From contig CAWIIF010000015.1 in the NCBI GenBank assembly GCA_963836015.1, positions 1,488,001-1,552,000 on the forward strand: DNA of 64,000 nt, given 5' to 3'. Position numbers and translations under genes: made by a program. Below the pieces are notes generated by a model. The model saw only the letters and a list, made by a program, of their open reading frames with translations, ran no database searches and was not told the DNA's origin. Below are positions 21,163 to 32,380 of this stretch, in pieces (the stretch's first letter is position 1; each line of letters opens with the position of its first letter). This DNA is from CAWCDJ01 sp963836015 (GTDB taxonomy: Bacteria > Acidobacteriota > Terriglobia > Bryobacterales > Bryobacteraceae).

Positions 21163-21633
21163 TTAGCGGGCTTGGTGGACGGCCGCGGGTTGATACGAGC
21201 CCGCGGGCGTTCGGAAGGCTACGTTCAAGCGGTTCCAGCCGTTGATGGCTATGATCGCGAGGGTGAGGTTGGCCAGCTCGCGGTCGTCGAACTGCTGACG
21301 GGCGATGCGGTAGACCTCGTCGGGGACATTGGTTTCGCTGACCAGCGTGACCGCTTCGGTCCACTCGAGGGCCGCGCGCTCGCGGCTGGAAAAGCCATCC
21401 CACTCGCGCCAGGCGTTCAGCATGTAGAGCTTCTGCTCAGGCTCGCCGGCCGCCCGCAGATCCTTAGAGTGCATGTCGATGCAGTATGCGCAGTGATTGA
21501 TCTGGGAAGCACGGAGATAGACCAGATTCATCAGCGACTCCTCCAGCCCGCAATTCTGAAGATAATGATGCATGCCCAGCATGGTCTTATAGACCTCGGG
21601 CGCCGCCTTTGAGTAATGGGTTCGTTGCTGCAT
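21163..21633 (-). CDS. Carboxymuconolactone decarboxylase / AhpD-family protein
   Basis: A 156-residue all-helical AhpD-like protein. The redox motif is HCAYCIDMH, with Cys48, Cys51 and His55 in the arrangement used by alkylhydroperoxidases. The remainder (WREWDGFSSRERAALEWTEAVTL) matches the short stand-alone members found with oxidative-stress genes. It has no visible operon partner: 117 bases separate it from the next minus-strand gene. Peroxidase activity is a family inference. Confidence 0.85.
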   Translation of the reverse strand: MQQRTHYSKAAPEVYKTMLGMHHYLQNCGLEESLMNLVYLRASQINHCAYCIDMHSKDLRAAGEPEQKLYMLNAWREWDGFSSRERAALEWTEAVTLVSETNVPDEVYRIARQQFDDRELANLTLAIIAINGWNRLNVAFRTPAGSYQPAAVHQAR

Positions 21634-21642
21634 GACTTCAGC

Positions 21643-22806
21643 TTATGCCAGGAGGGGCTCGAGACGCTCCCTCGCGCCGGCGGGCTCGTGATGAAAAGCC
21701 CGCCTCTTGTCGATCAGCTCAACGACCCCGGTTTCGAGGAGGCGCACGACCACGACGGCGCGGTCGTCCTGGGCCGCCTCGACCGAGCCGATGATGCGGG
21801 CGGCGACCTCGCTCGATGAGGCGCCGGGGTGTTCGCGGACGGCCTCGATCACCACCTGCCTGTGGGCGCCGGGCCCGCGGGCACCGAGGGCATCCGCGAC
21901 GCCCTCGGTAACCGCCACGAGCACGTCGCCGGGCTCCAGCGGAATGGCGCGCTGCTCATACGCGGTGCGCGGGCTCAAGCCCAGCACGGTTCCGGTGGCG
22001 CGGAGCTCCACCACGGCGTTGTTCCTTTTGCGCACGATGAGCGGGGGCTCGTGTCCGGCGTTTACGTAGTGCAGCTCGCGGCGGGCGCTATCGACGAGGG
22101 CGTAAAACATGGTGGTGTAGAAACGATCGGGCGACAGTTGACAGACCACGCGGTTGAGATCGCGCACGAGGGTCGACATGCGGTTCCGGCTGCCCGGGCC
22201 GAGCGCGCGGAGGGATGCCTGCAGGCCGGCCATGACGATGGCGGAGGAGATGCCTTTGGCGGAGACATCGCCGATGGAGAGCAGAAGGCAGCAGCGATCG
22301 GGTGCGATGAAGTCGAAGAAGTCGGCGCCCACTTCGCCGGCCTCGCGGCATTCGCCGTAGTAATCGAGGCCGCGGATGGGCTGCAAGCGGCCGGGGAAGT
22401 GCTGCTGGAAGTGGCGGGCGCTCGCGAGCTCCTCCCTGGTGCCGATCAGGGCGGAGACGTGCGCGGCGAGTTTGACGATGAGATCCCGATCGCCCTGGGC
22501 GTACGGTTTGCCACCTTTCGAGGGGCCGAACGCAATCAGCGCGAGATCCTCTCCCGCGATCCGGATGGGGCAAACGATTTGGGGGACGCACGGGGAAGGG
22601 GGCTCGGGCTCTCCCGAGAGCGCGGCAGAGAGGGAAGAAAGGCAGAGATCGAGACGGGGCGGCTCTCCATATGTATAAAGAGGAAGAAAATGCGAGCCGA
22701 CGCGGGTCACGACGACCGCCCACAGGCAATCGACGCGCTCGGCCAGATCCGAGGTGAATTGCGAAAGAATCCCAGGCAGGGTTTCCAGGATGTGGATGGT
22801 GCTCAT
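21643..22806 (-). CDS. GAF-like plus SpoIIE/PP2C-type serine phosphatase
   Basis: A 387-residue protein with a GAF-like sensor region (residues about 10-125) and an RsbU/SpoIIE phosphatase domain (about 130-355). The metal-binding motifs are present: EVGADFFDF, LLSIGDVSAKGISSA, YVNAGHEPPL, VTEGVADALG and the final DDRAVVVVRL. Such proteins usually dephosphorylate an anti-sigma antagonist in a partner-switching pathway. No RsbW-like kinase lies next to it; the STAS protein at 51984 is the only candidate partner domain in the window, and a link is speculative. Confidence 0.9.
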   Translation of the reverse strand: MSTIHILETLPGILSQFTSDLAERVDCLWAVVVTRVGSHFLPLYTYGEPPRLDLCLSSLSAALSGEPEPPSPCVPQIVCPIRIAGEDLALIAFGPSKGGKPYAQGDRDLIVKLAAHVSALIGTREELASARHFQQHFPGRLQPIRGLDYYGECREAGEVGADFFDFIAPDRCCLLLSIGDVSAKGISSAIVMAGLQASLRALGPGSRNRMSTLVRDLNRVVCQLSPDRFYTTMFYALVDSARRELHYVNAGHEPPLIVRKRNNAVVELRATGTVLGLSPRTAYEQRAIPLEPGDVLVAVTEGVADALGARGPGAHRQVVIEAVREHPGASSSEVAARIIGSVEAAQDDRAVVVVRLLETGVVELIDKRRAFHHEPAGARERLEPLLA

Positions 22807-22886
22807 ACCAGGGATGACGGCTTAGCGCGCGGGTTTGCCGATGCAGGCATTGTAAAGATTGGTCAAGATTTCGGGGCTGCGGCGAA

Positions 22887-25322
<2,436 letters not shown>

Positions 25323-25351
25323 CCGCTCTCCATTCTACGCGGGCTGCCGCG

Positions 25352-25357
25352 TATAAT
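25352..25357 (+). promoter_or_regulatory. -10 box (TATAAT) ahead of corA
   Basis: A perfect TATAAT 19 bases before the in-frame GTG at 25376 places the transcript start very close to the coding start, so the mRNA may be leaderless. No ribosome site was seen. Confidence 0.45.
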
Positions 25358-25375
25358 CAGGCATGCGGAGCGTGT

Positions 25376-26242
25376 GTGACCTGGCATGATCTGCGGGACC
25401 CGAATGATCCGGAACTGGATGTACTTGCGGCGCGATATCATCTTCATCCGCTGCATATCGAGGATTGCCGCCATGGCGACCAGCGGGCGAAGGTCGAAGA
25501 AGGCGTGGATTACCTGTTCACCGTGCTGAAGCCGGTTCACGTCAACGATGCCGGCGAGGTCAATATCTCGGACCTGGATTTGTTCCTCGGGCACGACTAC
25601 CTGATCACGGTTCAAGAGGATGAGTGCCCGGCGGTTCGCGCGCACCTGGACGCGCTCCATGCGACCGCCGATCATTCGCGTCCGGACCAGCTCTTTTACA
25701 AAGTAGCGGATGGAGTGGTGGACGCGTACGCGCCGGCCCTCGATTGGTTCAGCGAGACGATCGACGATATCGAGGATACGGTTCTCGAGAAGCCTTCGCC
25801 TTCGACGCTGCAGCGAATTTTCGAGGCCAAGCGGGGGCTGATCGCCTTGCGGCGGGCTTTGAGCAACATGCGCGACGTGGCGGGCCATCTCCAGCGGCTG
25901 GAGACCGATTTGATCGGGCGGGACCTCTGGCCGTTTCTGCGGGACCTATACGATCACCTGGCCCGCAACATGGACATGTCGGAGATGCAGCGAGATCTGC
26001 TCAGCGGCGCGATGGACGTTTACCTTTCGAGCGTGGCGAACCGCACGAACCAGGTGATGAAAGTGCTGACGGTGCTGGGGACGATCGCGCTTCCCTCGAT
26101 TGTGATCTCCGGCTTTTACGGCATGAATACCAAGGGCCTGCCGTGGATCGACTCGCCATACGGGAGTGAGATCGCGCTGGGCTGCATGGTTGTGGCGACG
26201 GCGGGGTTACTGGTCTTACTCAAGAAGTTCGATTGGTTTTAG
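25376..26242 (+). CDS. corA: CorA family magnesium/cobalt transporter
   Basis: A pentameric inner-membrane channel for Mg2+ (and Co2+). The cytoplasmic funnel starts with VTWHDLRDPNDPELD, then HPLHIEDC and coiled-coil helices. The two C-terminal membrane segments flank the signature YGMNTKGLPW, with the GMN selectivity motif intact. The 288-residue reading uses a GTG at 25376. An ATG at 25363 would start the protein naturally but is one base out of frame, so either the GTG is right or a base was gained in the gtgtgtg run. It diverges from the permease gene. Confidence 0.88.
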   Translation: MTWHDLRDPNDPELDVLAARYHLHPLHIEDCRHGDQRAKVEEGVDYLFTVLKPVHVNDAGEVNISDLDLFLGHDYLITVQEDECPAVRAHLDALHATADHSRPDQLFYKVADGVVDAYAPALDWFSETIDDIEDTVLEKPSPSTLQRIFEAKRGLIALRRALSNMRDVAGHLQRLETDLIGRDLWPFLRDLYDHLARNMDMSEMQRDLLSGAMDVYLSSVANRTNQVMKVLTVLGTIALPSIVISGFYGMNTKGLPWIDSPYGSEIALGCMVVATAGLLVLLKKFDWF

Positions 26243-26479
26243 TGTCGCAAAAAGGGCGCCTCGTCGGAGGAATCTGTGGGTCACTGATACGACGAAAATG
26301 AATACCACCAACAGATTTACGAGACCTGCCGGGGCCATCCGGAAAAGCATGTCGCCGGTCAGATGAATCGTCATCAATAGAATGGTGAGCAGCGACACTG
26401 TGGTCAACATAGCGGTCTGTTTCATGTGAGATTCGTCTTTCTGCGCCTCATGTACGCGCACCGAGGTCCGACGGTTCAT
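26216..26479 (-). CDS. Small two-helix membrane protein, function unknown
   Basis: An 87-residue protein with two hydrophobic segments (MLTTVSLLTILLMTIHL and LVNLLVVFIFVVSV). The ATG at 26479 has a GGAAGA ribosome site at a good distance; an internal ATG at 26425 (MKQTAMLTT) is an alternative giving only the membrane part. It is the last gene of the ECF sigma cluster, one base after the zinc-ribbon gene, and its end runs 27 bases into the convergent corA. I do not recognise a family. Confidence 0.55.
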   Translation of the reverse strand: MNRRTSVRVHEAQKDESHMKQTAMLTTVSLLTILLMTIHLTGDMLFRMAPAGLVNLLVVFIFVVSVTHRFLRRGALFATLKPIELLE

Positions 26480-26482
26480 TTT

Positions 26483-26887
26483 TCAAGATTCTTCCGGTGA
26501 GGGCTGCGGTCCCATGTTCATTTGCGGTTGGCCACAGCGGGGACAGAACGCCGCATCTGGTGCAACTCCGCGCCCGCAACCGGGACACGGATGGAGGATC
26601 GGCTTTCGCAACAGGAAGTAGAGCACGAAGCCAACGCAGTTCGGAATGAGCACCGCGAGCGCCGTCCAGGGAATCGCCGGCATACCGCGCCGCACTGCGT
26701 CTACATAAACATAGCCGGCGAGAAGAAAGTAAGCGCCGGCAAGCGTACCGCCCGCCAGACCGATCAAGGTCCGGAGGCCGCTCGCCCGATGCTCTTCCAA
26801 GACCCCGAAAAAGAAAACCACGAAGGCTAAAGCGGCCAGGATCTTGGCCGGACCTGGAATGAGACCGAATCCGCTGCGCCAGCTCAT
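26483..26887 (-). CDS. Zinc-ribbon membrane protein
   Basis: A 134-residue protein with three membrane segments (about 14-30, 41-63 and 74-93) and a C-terminal zinc ribbon with Cys101, Cys104, Cys115 and Cys118 (HPCPGCGRG and FCPRCGQP). The start ATG at 26887 overlaps the anti-sigma stop by ATGA, so it is coupled to that gene. Proteins of this layout often accompany ECF sigma operons in acidobacteria and may modulate the signal at the membrane. The role is unknown. Confidence 0.75.
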   Translation of the reverse strand: MSWRSGFGLIPGPAKILAALAFVVFFFGVLEEHRASGLRTLIGLAGGTLAGAYFLLAGYVYVDAVRRGMPAIPWTALAVLIPNCVGFVLYFLLRKPILHPCPGCGRGVAPDAAFCPRCGQPQMNMGPQPSPEES

Positions 26888-27372
26888 ATAGTCCGTCCTT
26901 TGCCATCGGAAAGCTCTCCCAGAAGTCTTCTTCGAAAGAGCGGCAGCAACGCAAGCAGAAGGGATGGCAGCAACCAGAACGCCGCGAATCCGATCTGCCA
27001 TACGCGGCTGGGGAGATTCCATTGACTGGCTAGCGATGCCAAAGTGCGCCACGTAACGGCAGATCCCGTGCACGTGAGGAAAATTGCGACCCCTGTGCCG
27101 ATCCAAAGACTTTTTGCACGCGACTCGGCCGATCTCATCTCCTCGGCACGGCTGCGGACTATGTTCTCAACTCGAAGCGCTGCTGCCGGGTCGAGTTCAA
27201 GCGCGAACCAATCCAGCGCTCGGACGGCGCGCGCCGAGAGATCGGCATACCGGCCACATTCGGCGCATTCTCCGACGTGAGCATCGAGCCAGCGCCGATC
27301 CTCCAGCGAAATTCCTTCAACGAGGGCCCGATGAAACAGAAAGCGGGCTTTTTCATGGTTCTCAAGCGGCAT
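26884..27372 (-). CDS. Zinc-binding anti-sigma factor, membrane-bound
   Basis: A 162-residue protein with an N-terminal ZAS-type motif (His32, Cys36, Cys39 in HVGECAECG) followed by two membrane segments near residues 87-108 and 125-147. The ATG at 27372 overlaps the sigma gene end by 11 bases. It probably holds the adjacent ECF sigma factor inactive at the membrane until a signal is sensed. The motif and context both support this; the signal is unknown. Confidence 0.82.
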   Translation of the reverse strand: MPLENHEKARFLFHRALVEGISLEDRRWLDAHVGECAECGRYADLSARAVRALDWFALELDPAAALRVENIVRSRAEEMRSAESRAKSLWIGTGVAIFLTCTGSAVTWRTLASLASQWNLPSRVWQIGFAAFWLLPSLLLALLPLFRRRLLGELSDGKGRTI

Positions 27373-27958
27373 CGGCGCCTCCTCCGAGAGAGGCTTCGAG
27401 CATCGACAGGCCGCGATGAATCCTCGACGAAACGGTCGAGATGGAAGCGCGTGCGACTTGGGCAATTTCCGCGAGCGACAGTTCTTCCTGGAAACGCAGG
27501 AGAAGCGCTTCCCTGTAGATTGGTTCCAGCGCCCCCAAAGCGGCCGCGATTCGTTTGGCATCTTCGCTTCTTGCGGCCGCGAAGAAGGGCGATTCGAAAT
27601 CCGGCGCCGGAACGTCCACGCCCGCTTCATCCTCCCGGCACATCCGATGCGTTGCCGTCTGTTGCTTTCGCAGGTGATCGATCGCCAGGTTTCGTGCGAT
27701 GGAGAACAACCACGGCTCGAAACGGAGGCGGCCGTTATATTGCCCCGCGTGTTCCAGAACACGCAACCAGGTTTCCTGAACGAGGTCCTCGGCCAGTTCA
27801 CGCCTGGATGTCCAGTAGACCAGATATCGGAGGAGCCGATAGTGATACCGCGACACCATTCGGCCGATGAATTCCGAGTCTCTTCGCCGCAGTGCACGCG
27901 CGATGCACTGAGACTCGGGTTCCGACACACGCGAAAAGGCCGTCACCACGGCAACCAT
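27362..27958 (-). CDS. RNA polymerase ECF-type sigma factor
   Basis: A 198-residue sigma-70 family member with only regions 2 and 4. Region 2 shows DLVQETWLRVLEHAGQYNG and FEPWLFSIARNLAIDHLRK. Region 4 shows LEPIYREALLLRF and the helix-turn-helix LSLAEIAQVARASISTVSSRIHRG. It overlaps its anti-sigma factor, the normal arrangement. Upstream on the minus strand is an AT-rich patch that could hold its own promoter, but no target motif can be deduced. Confidence 0.92.
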   Translation of the reverse strand: MVAVVTAFSRVSEPESQCIARALRRRDSEFIGRMVSRYHYRLLRYLVYWTSRRELAEDLVQETWLRVLEHAGQYNGRLRFEPWLFSIARNLAIDHLRKQQTATHRMCREDEAGVDVPAPDFESPFFAAARSEDAKRIAAALGALEPIYREALLLRFQEELSLAEIAQVARASISTVSSRIHRGLSMLEASLGGGADAA

Positions 27959-28136
27959 ACACTATATACGAGGTCGAGCCCCGGAATTATGCATGGCCAC
28001 GCATCTTGAAGATGCCCAAAGACTTTCCAACGCGCCTTACCAGCTCGGGTGGCTGATTCGTCCTCTGTGGCCGCCTCAAACTTGGCAAGTTGCCCGACCG
28101 GAATCCCCCCTCGATTTCTTCTGGCGAGCCAAAAGG

Positions 28137-28199
28137 GCAAACCGGGGACAGGCACGAGTTTCGCAAGTGCGGCGAAAGTCGTGCCAGTCCCCGTTTTGC
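28137..28199. repeat. 28-base inverted repeat
   Basis: Arms 28137-28164 and 28172-28199 match with three mismatches around a 7-base loop. The core is ggggacaggcacga on one side. It lies in the 244-base gap between the sigma gene and the hydrolase gene, just past the end of the latter, and is the only notable structure there. It could be a terminator or a dispersed REP-like element. There is no second copy in the window. Confidence 0.75.
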
Positions 28200-28202
28200 G
28201 CT

Positions 28203-29192
28203 TTATAGCCGCTCTTGGAGGAAGGTCATGATGTCCCGGCGCATCTCGGGGGGTTCGGCGTGGCCGACGTCGTAGCGAAGTAACTTCCAGTGGTTCGGGT
28301 GGCCTAGCGACTGGTAGACGGCTTGTAACTCACGGTCGATGCGGTCGAGTCCGGCGGCAGGTGTCAGATCGTCGCGGGTGCCGGCGGTCGCCAGGTGCGG
28401 GCGCGGGGCGATCAGCGAGTTGATCTGAGCGGTGGTGAAGTGCTTCAACAGTCCGGGCACGAAGTAGTAGACGCCGTGTCCTTTGAGATTGTGGGTCTCG
28501 ATCAGGGCCTGATAGTCGGTGAGGCAGCAGATGTCCACACACAGACGGAGGCGAGGGTCGAGGGCGGCTACCCACCAGGCCATCGTGCTTCCCATGGACA
28601 TACCCAGCGTTCCGACGCGGGTGGTGTCGATCTCCGGCCGGGTGAGGAGATAGTCGAGGCCGCGCAGGGTGTCGTAGACCATCATGCCCCAGAGCACCTG
28701 GCCTTTCCAGAGCATCTCCTTAAAGGTGTCCATCTCGGTGCGGGTGGAGCGCTCGCCGAAACACCACATGTCCAGGCACAAGGCGCAGTAGCCCTGCGCG
28801 GTGAGGGCTTCGGCGTAGGATGGGACCCCGCCGGGCTTGGGGCGGAGCATCTCGTCTTTCCCCAGTTGGTACTCGCCGGCGTGCCAGTGATTGAAGAGGA
28901 TGGCAGGCGCGCGGCCGCGCAACTGTTTCGGGCGAACGAAATAGGCAGGCGCGGGCTCGAATCCGTTGACATCGAGGACGAGCTTTTCCAGGAGATAGCC
29001 GGGACGCTCTTCGGTGGAGACGGACCGGACGCCGATCGGGCGCCGGCGGGGCGGCAGGTCGCCCAGCAAGCCGTACAGTTCCGTGCGGCGCGACGCGGCG
29101 CCCTCGATTTCGTCCGCGGCTCTCGCCATAACTATGCCCGCTCCCTGGCAGGCCAATGTGCCGAGTAACATCCGCCGTGTGATGGGTAACAT
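28203..29192 (-). CDS. Exported alpha/beta hydrolase
   Basis: A 329-residue alpha/beta hydrolase related to dienelactone hydrolases and acetyl-xylan-type esterases. The ATG at 29192 gives MLPITRRMLLGTLACQG, a likely Tat-type signal with twin arginines. The nucleophile elbow is LGMSMGSTM, with an acid near DDLTPAAG and a late His in DVGHAEPPEM completing the triad. HWHAGEY near residue 100 fits the oxyanion region. It stands alone. The substrate cannot be deduced. Confidence 0.82.
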   Translation of the reverse strand: MLPITRRMLLGTLACQGAGIVMARAADEIEGAASRRTELYGLLGDLPPRRRPIGVRSVSTEERPGYLLEKLVLDVNGFEPAPAYFVRPKQLRGRAPAILFNHWHAGEYQLGKDEMLRPKPGGVPSYAEALTAQGYCALCLDMWCFGERSTRTEMDTFKEMLWKGQVLWGMMVYDTLRGLDYLLTRPEIDTTRVGTLGMSMGSTMAWWVAALDPRLRLCVDICCLTDYQALIETHNLKGHGVYYFVPGLLKHFTTAQINSLIAPRPHLATAGTRDDLTPAAGLDRIDRELQAVYQSLGHPNHWKLLRYDVGHAEPPEMRRDIMTFLQERL

Positions 29193-29209
29193 GTGCCGGC
29201 CTTCGAGAG

Positions 29210-29589
29210 TTAGTGACCTGCCGTCAAGGGCTTGCCGATTTCCCAATGGTGTCCGAACGGATCGACGATTCGTCCGATGCGCCACCCATACTGCTCGGCG
29301 ACGGGCCAAACGACCGTGGCGCCCGCCGCGACGGCCCGATCGAAAGCGGCGTCCGGATTCTCCACGGTCAGAATCATTCTGATAGTGCCCCCGCCAAGGG
29401 ACTCCGGGCTGAAGTTGGAGTGCTCCGGGGATTCGTCGGCGACCCAGAATTCCGCGGTTCCGACGGACAAACGGGCGACCACCTCTCCGCTCTCATTCTC
29501 GATGAGGTACGACACACGGCTCCGAAGGCCGCCTTGTAGAACTCGAGTGCCTTTTTGCCTCGCCGCACCGAGAGCATGGGGGAGATCAT
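29210..29589 (-). CDS. VOC family (glyoxalase/bleomycin-resistance-like) protein, frameshifted near 29519
   Basis: A 126-residue protein of the PhnB-like VOC family when two frames are joined. The first 25 residues (MLSVRRGKKALEFYKAAFGAV) come from the ATG at 29589, and the rest (ESGEVVARLSV, SPESLGGGT, DPFGHHWEIG) from the frame ending at 29210. The join needs one added base (or two removed) around the tgtcg at 29515-29522. The family match on both sides of the break is strong. VOC proteins bind a metal and a small molecule; the substrate is unknown. Confidence 0.8.
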
Positions 29590-29669
29590 GGAAGCCTAGA
29601 TCTTATCACGCACCGCTCCAGCATGCCCCAATGAGCAACTTAATACCGGGCGGCGCATCCTATGGATTG

Positions 29670-30165
29670 ATGACTATCAAGCAGACCAACGTTGAGCGAT
29701 GGAGCCTGACTTCCGCCAGGCCGTTCGAGGCGGTGGTGGCCGCGCTGGAGGGGGCCGTGGCCCATCCGGATGTGAAACAGTTCATTAACGAGGTTGGTGC
29801 CGCGCCCACCTATGCCGCGATGGAAGCGGTGGTGCAGCGGGGAGTCGGAGAATCGGGCTTCATGGAGTTTGCGCGTCTCGACCTGGGGTCGGTACTGCGG
29901 AAAGAGCAGCGGGCCGCAGGCGCCCCGGAGCATGCGGTTTCTCATCGGCAATCCTCTGATCATGAAGGAAATGGTCAAGCATGTTCCGGATGCCGGCTCG
30001 TACGCGCCGGTGACGGTGCTGGTGGACGAGCGCGCGGACGGCGTGCATGTGTCGTATGACACGATGGCCGGCTTCCTCGCGCCCTACGGAAGCGCGGAAG
30101 CCCTCAAGGTGGCGCGTGACCTGGATGCCAAGGTGGAAAGCCTGCTCCGGAAGGCCGCCGCGTAA
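29670..30165 (+). CDS. DUF302 family protein, frameshifted near 29923-29926
   Basis: Reads as a DUF302 protein of about 164 residues: the N-terminal VERWSLTSARPFEAVVAALE in one frame, then SMRFLIGNPLIMKEMVKHVPDAGSYAPVTVLV in the next. Deleting one C from the four-C run at 29923-29926 joins them. An in-frame ATG at 29631 would add 13 residues. DUF302 proteins are small alpha-beta domains of uncertain function, often near redox genes. It lies just before the tyrosinase operon on the same strand with an 80-base gap. Confidence 0.75.
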
Positions 30166-30245
30166 GGGCCCCGCGTTCCCCTACCGGATTGATATAGACT
30201 GTATCCAATTCCCACTGGGTGGTATCCCCGATCGAGGCAGGTCAA

Positions 30246-31468
30246 ATGAACGTCGAGATGCAGATCAATAACAGCACAGATGCGAGTTCGCGATTCGTCT
30301 CGTGGACGCCTTCCCCGTGCCGGATCCGGGTCTCCAACCCGTCCGGCGTCGCGACGCCCACGGTTACCGTGAAGATCACGGGAAAGCGGCAGCCGGCGGC
30401 GGGGCGCTGGTCTTTCGGGCGGGCACATCCGGTGCGTTTGCGAACAGTCTGACTTTGACGGTGCCGGTGGCCGGGACGACGGTTCCGTTTTTCGTCGCGG
30501 GGAAGTTCGGGCGGCCGAGCGTCGAGAACGGAGACGTGACGATCGAAGCCCGCGTGGGAACGACACTGGCCGGCTCGGTGCCGGTGATGGTGCGGGTGCG
30601 CAAGAACGCCAATAAACTCACGCCGGCGGAGCGCGACCGGTTCGTCTCCGCTTTCGCGCGGCTCAACAACCAGGGCGCGGGCCGCTTCGCGGATTTCCGG
30701 GACATGCATACCGCGGTGAGCTCCCCTCAGGCCCACGGCGCGGCGGGGTTTCTGCCCTGGCACCGCGCTTACCTGCTGGATCTCGAACGCGCGCTGCAAG
30801 AGATCGACCCGACGGTGACGCTGCCCTACTGGCGGTTCGACCGGCCGGCCCCGAACCTGTTCACACCGGAATTCTTCGGGGCCTCCAATTCGCTGGGGAC
30901 GGTAGAGTTCAGCCCGTCGAATCCGCTGGTGTTCTGGAGGACGGACGGCGTCCAGGGAATCAGCCGGCGGCCGCTTTTCGACACCGCGACGGCGCCTCCC
31001 GGGCTGCTCTCGGAGGCGCAGACGCTGGGCCTCGGCAATCTCTACCGCCTCTTCCGGGATCTCGAAGGCAACCCGCACGGACTGGCGCACACGAGTTTCG
31101 GCGGCTCGATTTCGAGCATACCGACGGCCGCGCGCGATCCGCTGTTCTTCCTGCTTCACTGCAATGTCGACCGGCTGTGGGCCAAATGGCAGCGGAAATT
31201 CGGCCGCTTCAATGCGGCGCAGGCAGCTTCGTACGACACCGATCCGAGCAATCCGGTGGGCCACAATCTGCCGGACACGATGTGGCCGTGGAACGGGGTC
31301 ACCGGAGGGACGCGTCCGCCGACCGCTCCGGGGGGCCCGATGGCGAATTCGCCGTGTGTGAGCGCGCCGGGTCCGCACCCGCAGGTAAAAGACTCCCTGG
31401 ATTACCAGGGATCCGTGGCGGCGGTGGGCCGGCTGGGATTCGATTACGACGATGTGCAGTTTGCTTGA
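30246..31468 (+). CDS. Tyrosinase with N-terminal beta domain, frameshifted near 30400-30404
   Basis: A type 3 copper enzyme that oxidises phenols to quinones. All six copper ligands are present: CuA codons at 30707, 30734 and 30761 (MH, AHG, PWHR) and CuB codons at 31076, 31088 and 31157 (PHGLAH and LLHCNVDRLW). The natural N-terminus (MNVEMQINNSTDASS...) starts at 30246 with an AGGCAGG ribosome site but lies in another frame. One base missing from the G run at 30400-30404 would join it, giving 407 residues. An open start at 30302 would give 388 residues with an unnatural leader. The N-terminal 110 residues look like an Ig-type beta domain. No signal peptide is seen. Confidence 0.9.
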
Positions 31469-31495
31469 AGTGCGTTGCACGAGGAGATGGGAAGC

Positions 31496-32380
31496 ATGAC
31501 CAAGAAGGGTACGAAGAGCTCCAAGGCGGCGCCCAAGGCGAAAGGCGCCGTGAAGACGGGATCGCGGGGGGCGTTTGCGATCGCGAAGGACCCTCGCAGG
31601 ACGGTGAAGCAGCGGGTTACGGCGCTGGCGGCGGCGCCCCTGGCGGTGTGCGACAGCGATGCGCGCCTGCAATCGACACTGAAAATCCTGCGCAACACCC
31701 AGGAGCCGATGGATGTGCGGCTCGCGGCGCTGCAGACGCTGCAGGCGGCGAGCTTCGCCGTGGTGTCGTTCGAATCGTGCCGGGCCGATTACATCGCGGC
31801 CTTGCGGGAGGTAGCGCAAGATCCGGACCCGGAGATGCGGCAGCGCGTGCTCGGACTGCTGGCGCGCGAGAAAGACGGCTTCGCGCTCAAGAAGCTAGTG
31901 GACGGGCTGCAGCATCCGGAGCAGGCCCTGCTGCCGCCCGAGAAGGCGCTGCAACTGCTCGGGTACGACGTGCATACGGAAGCGTACCCGGCGGCGCGCG
32001 CGATCCTCAAAAATCCGCCCAACCCGGCGGCGAAGAGCGGAGCACTGAGGCTGCTGGCGGCCGACGCCTCTTCGGCGCCGCTCTTCGAGAAGATCCTACG
32101 GGACAAGGATGAGCTGAAGGAAAACCGGCAGATCGCGGCCGCCGCGCTGCACGCGCTGCACCCGGAAAAGCTGCAGGAGCACGCGCGCGAGATGCTGATG
32201 GACCCATCCGAGTACGATGACATACAGGCCACCAGCCTGGCCGCCCTCACTAATTTCGGCCATGCGTCAACCATCTCCAAAGACAAGACGCTAATGAAAC
32301 GTGTGGAACGCATGACCACCGGAAAGCGGGACAAGCTGAAACAGAGCGCCCGCTACTTTCTGAATAAGTTCAGCGCGTGA
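31496..32380 (+). CDS. HEAT-like helical repeat protein
   Basis: A 294-residue protein with a lysine/alanine-rich N-terminal tail (residues 1-30) and then all-helical repeats of the HEAT/armadillo type, such as RLAALQTLQ, EMRQRVLGLLA and KSGALRLLAAD. The ATG at 31496 is preceded by GAGGAG nine bases upstream. It lies between the tyrosinase and the SCO-like gene, 27 bases after the former and overlapping the latter by GTGA. A scaffold role in maturation or delivery of the tyrosinase is inferred from position alone. Confidence 0.8.
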   Translation: MTKKGTKSSKAAPKAKGAVKTGSRGAFAIAKDPRRTVKQRVTALAAAPLAVCDSDARLQSTLKILRNTQEPMDVRLAALQTLQAASFAVVSFESCRADYIAALREVAQDPDPEMRQRVLGLLAREKDGFALKKLVDGLQHPEQALLPPEKALQLLGYDVHTEAYPAARAILKNPPNPAAKSGALRLLAADASSAPLFEKILRDKDELKENRQIAAAALHALHPEKLQEHAREMLMDPSEYDDIQATSLAALTNFGHASTISKDKTLMKRVERMTTGKRDKLKQSARYFLNKFSA

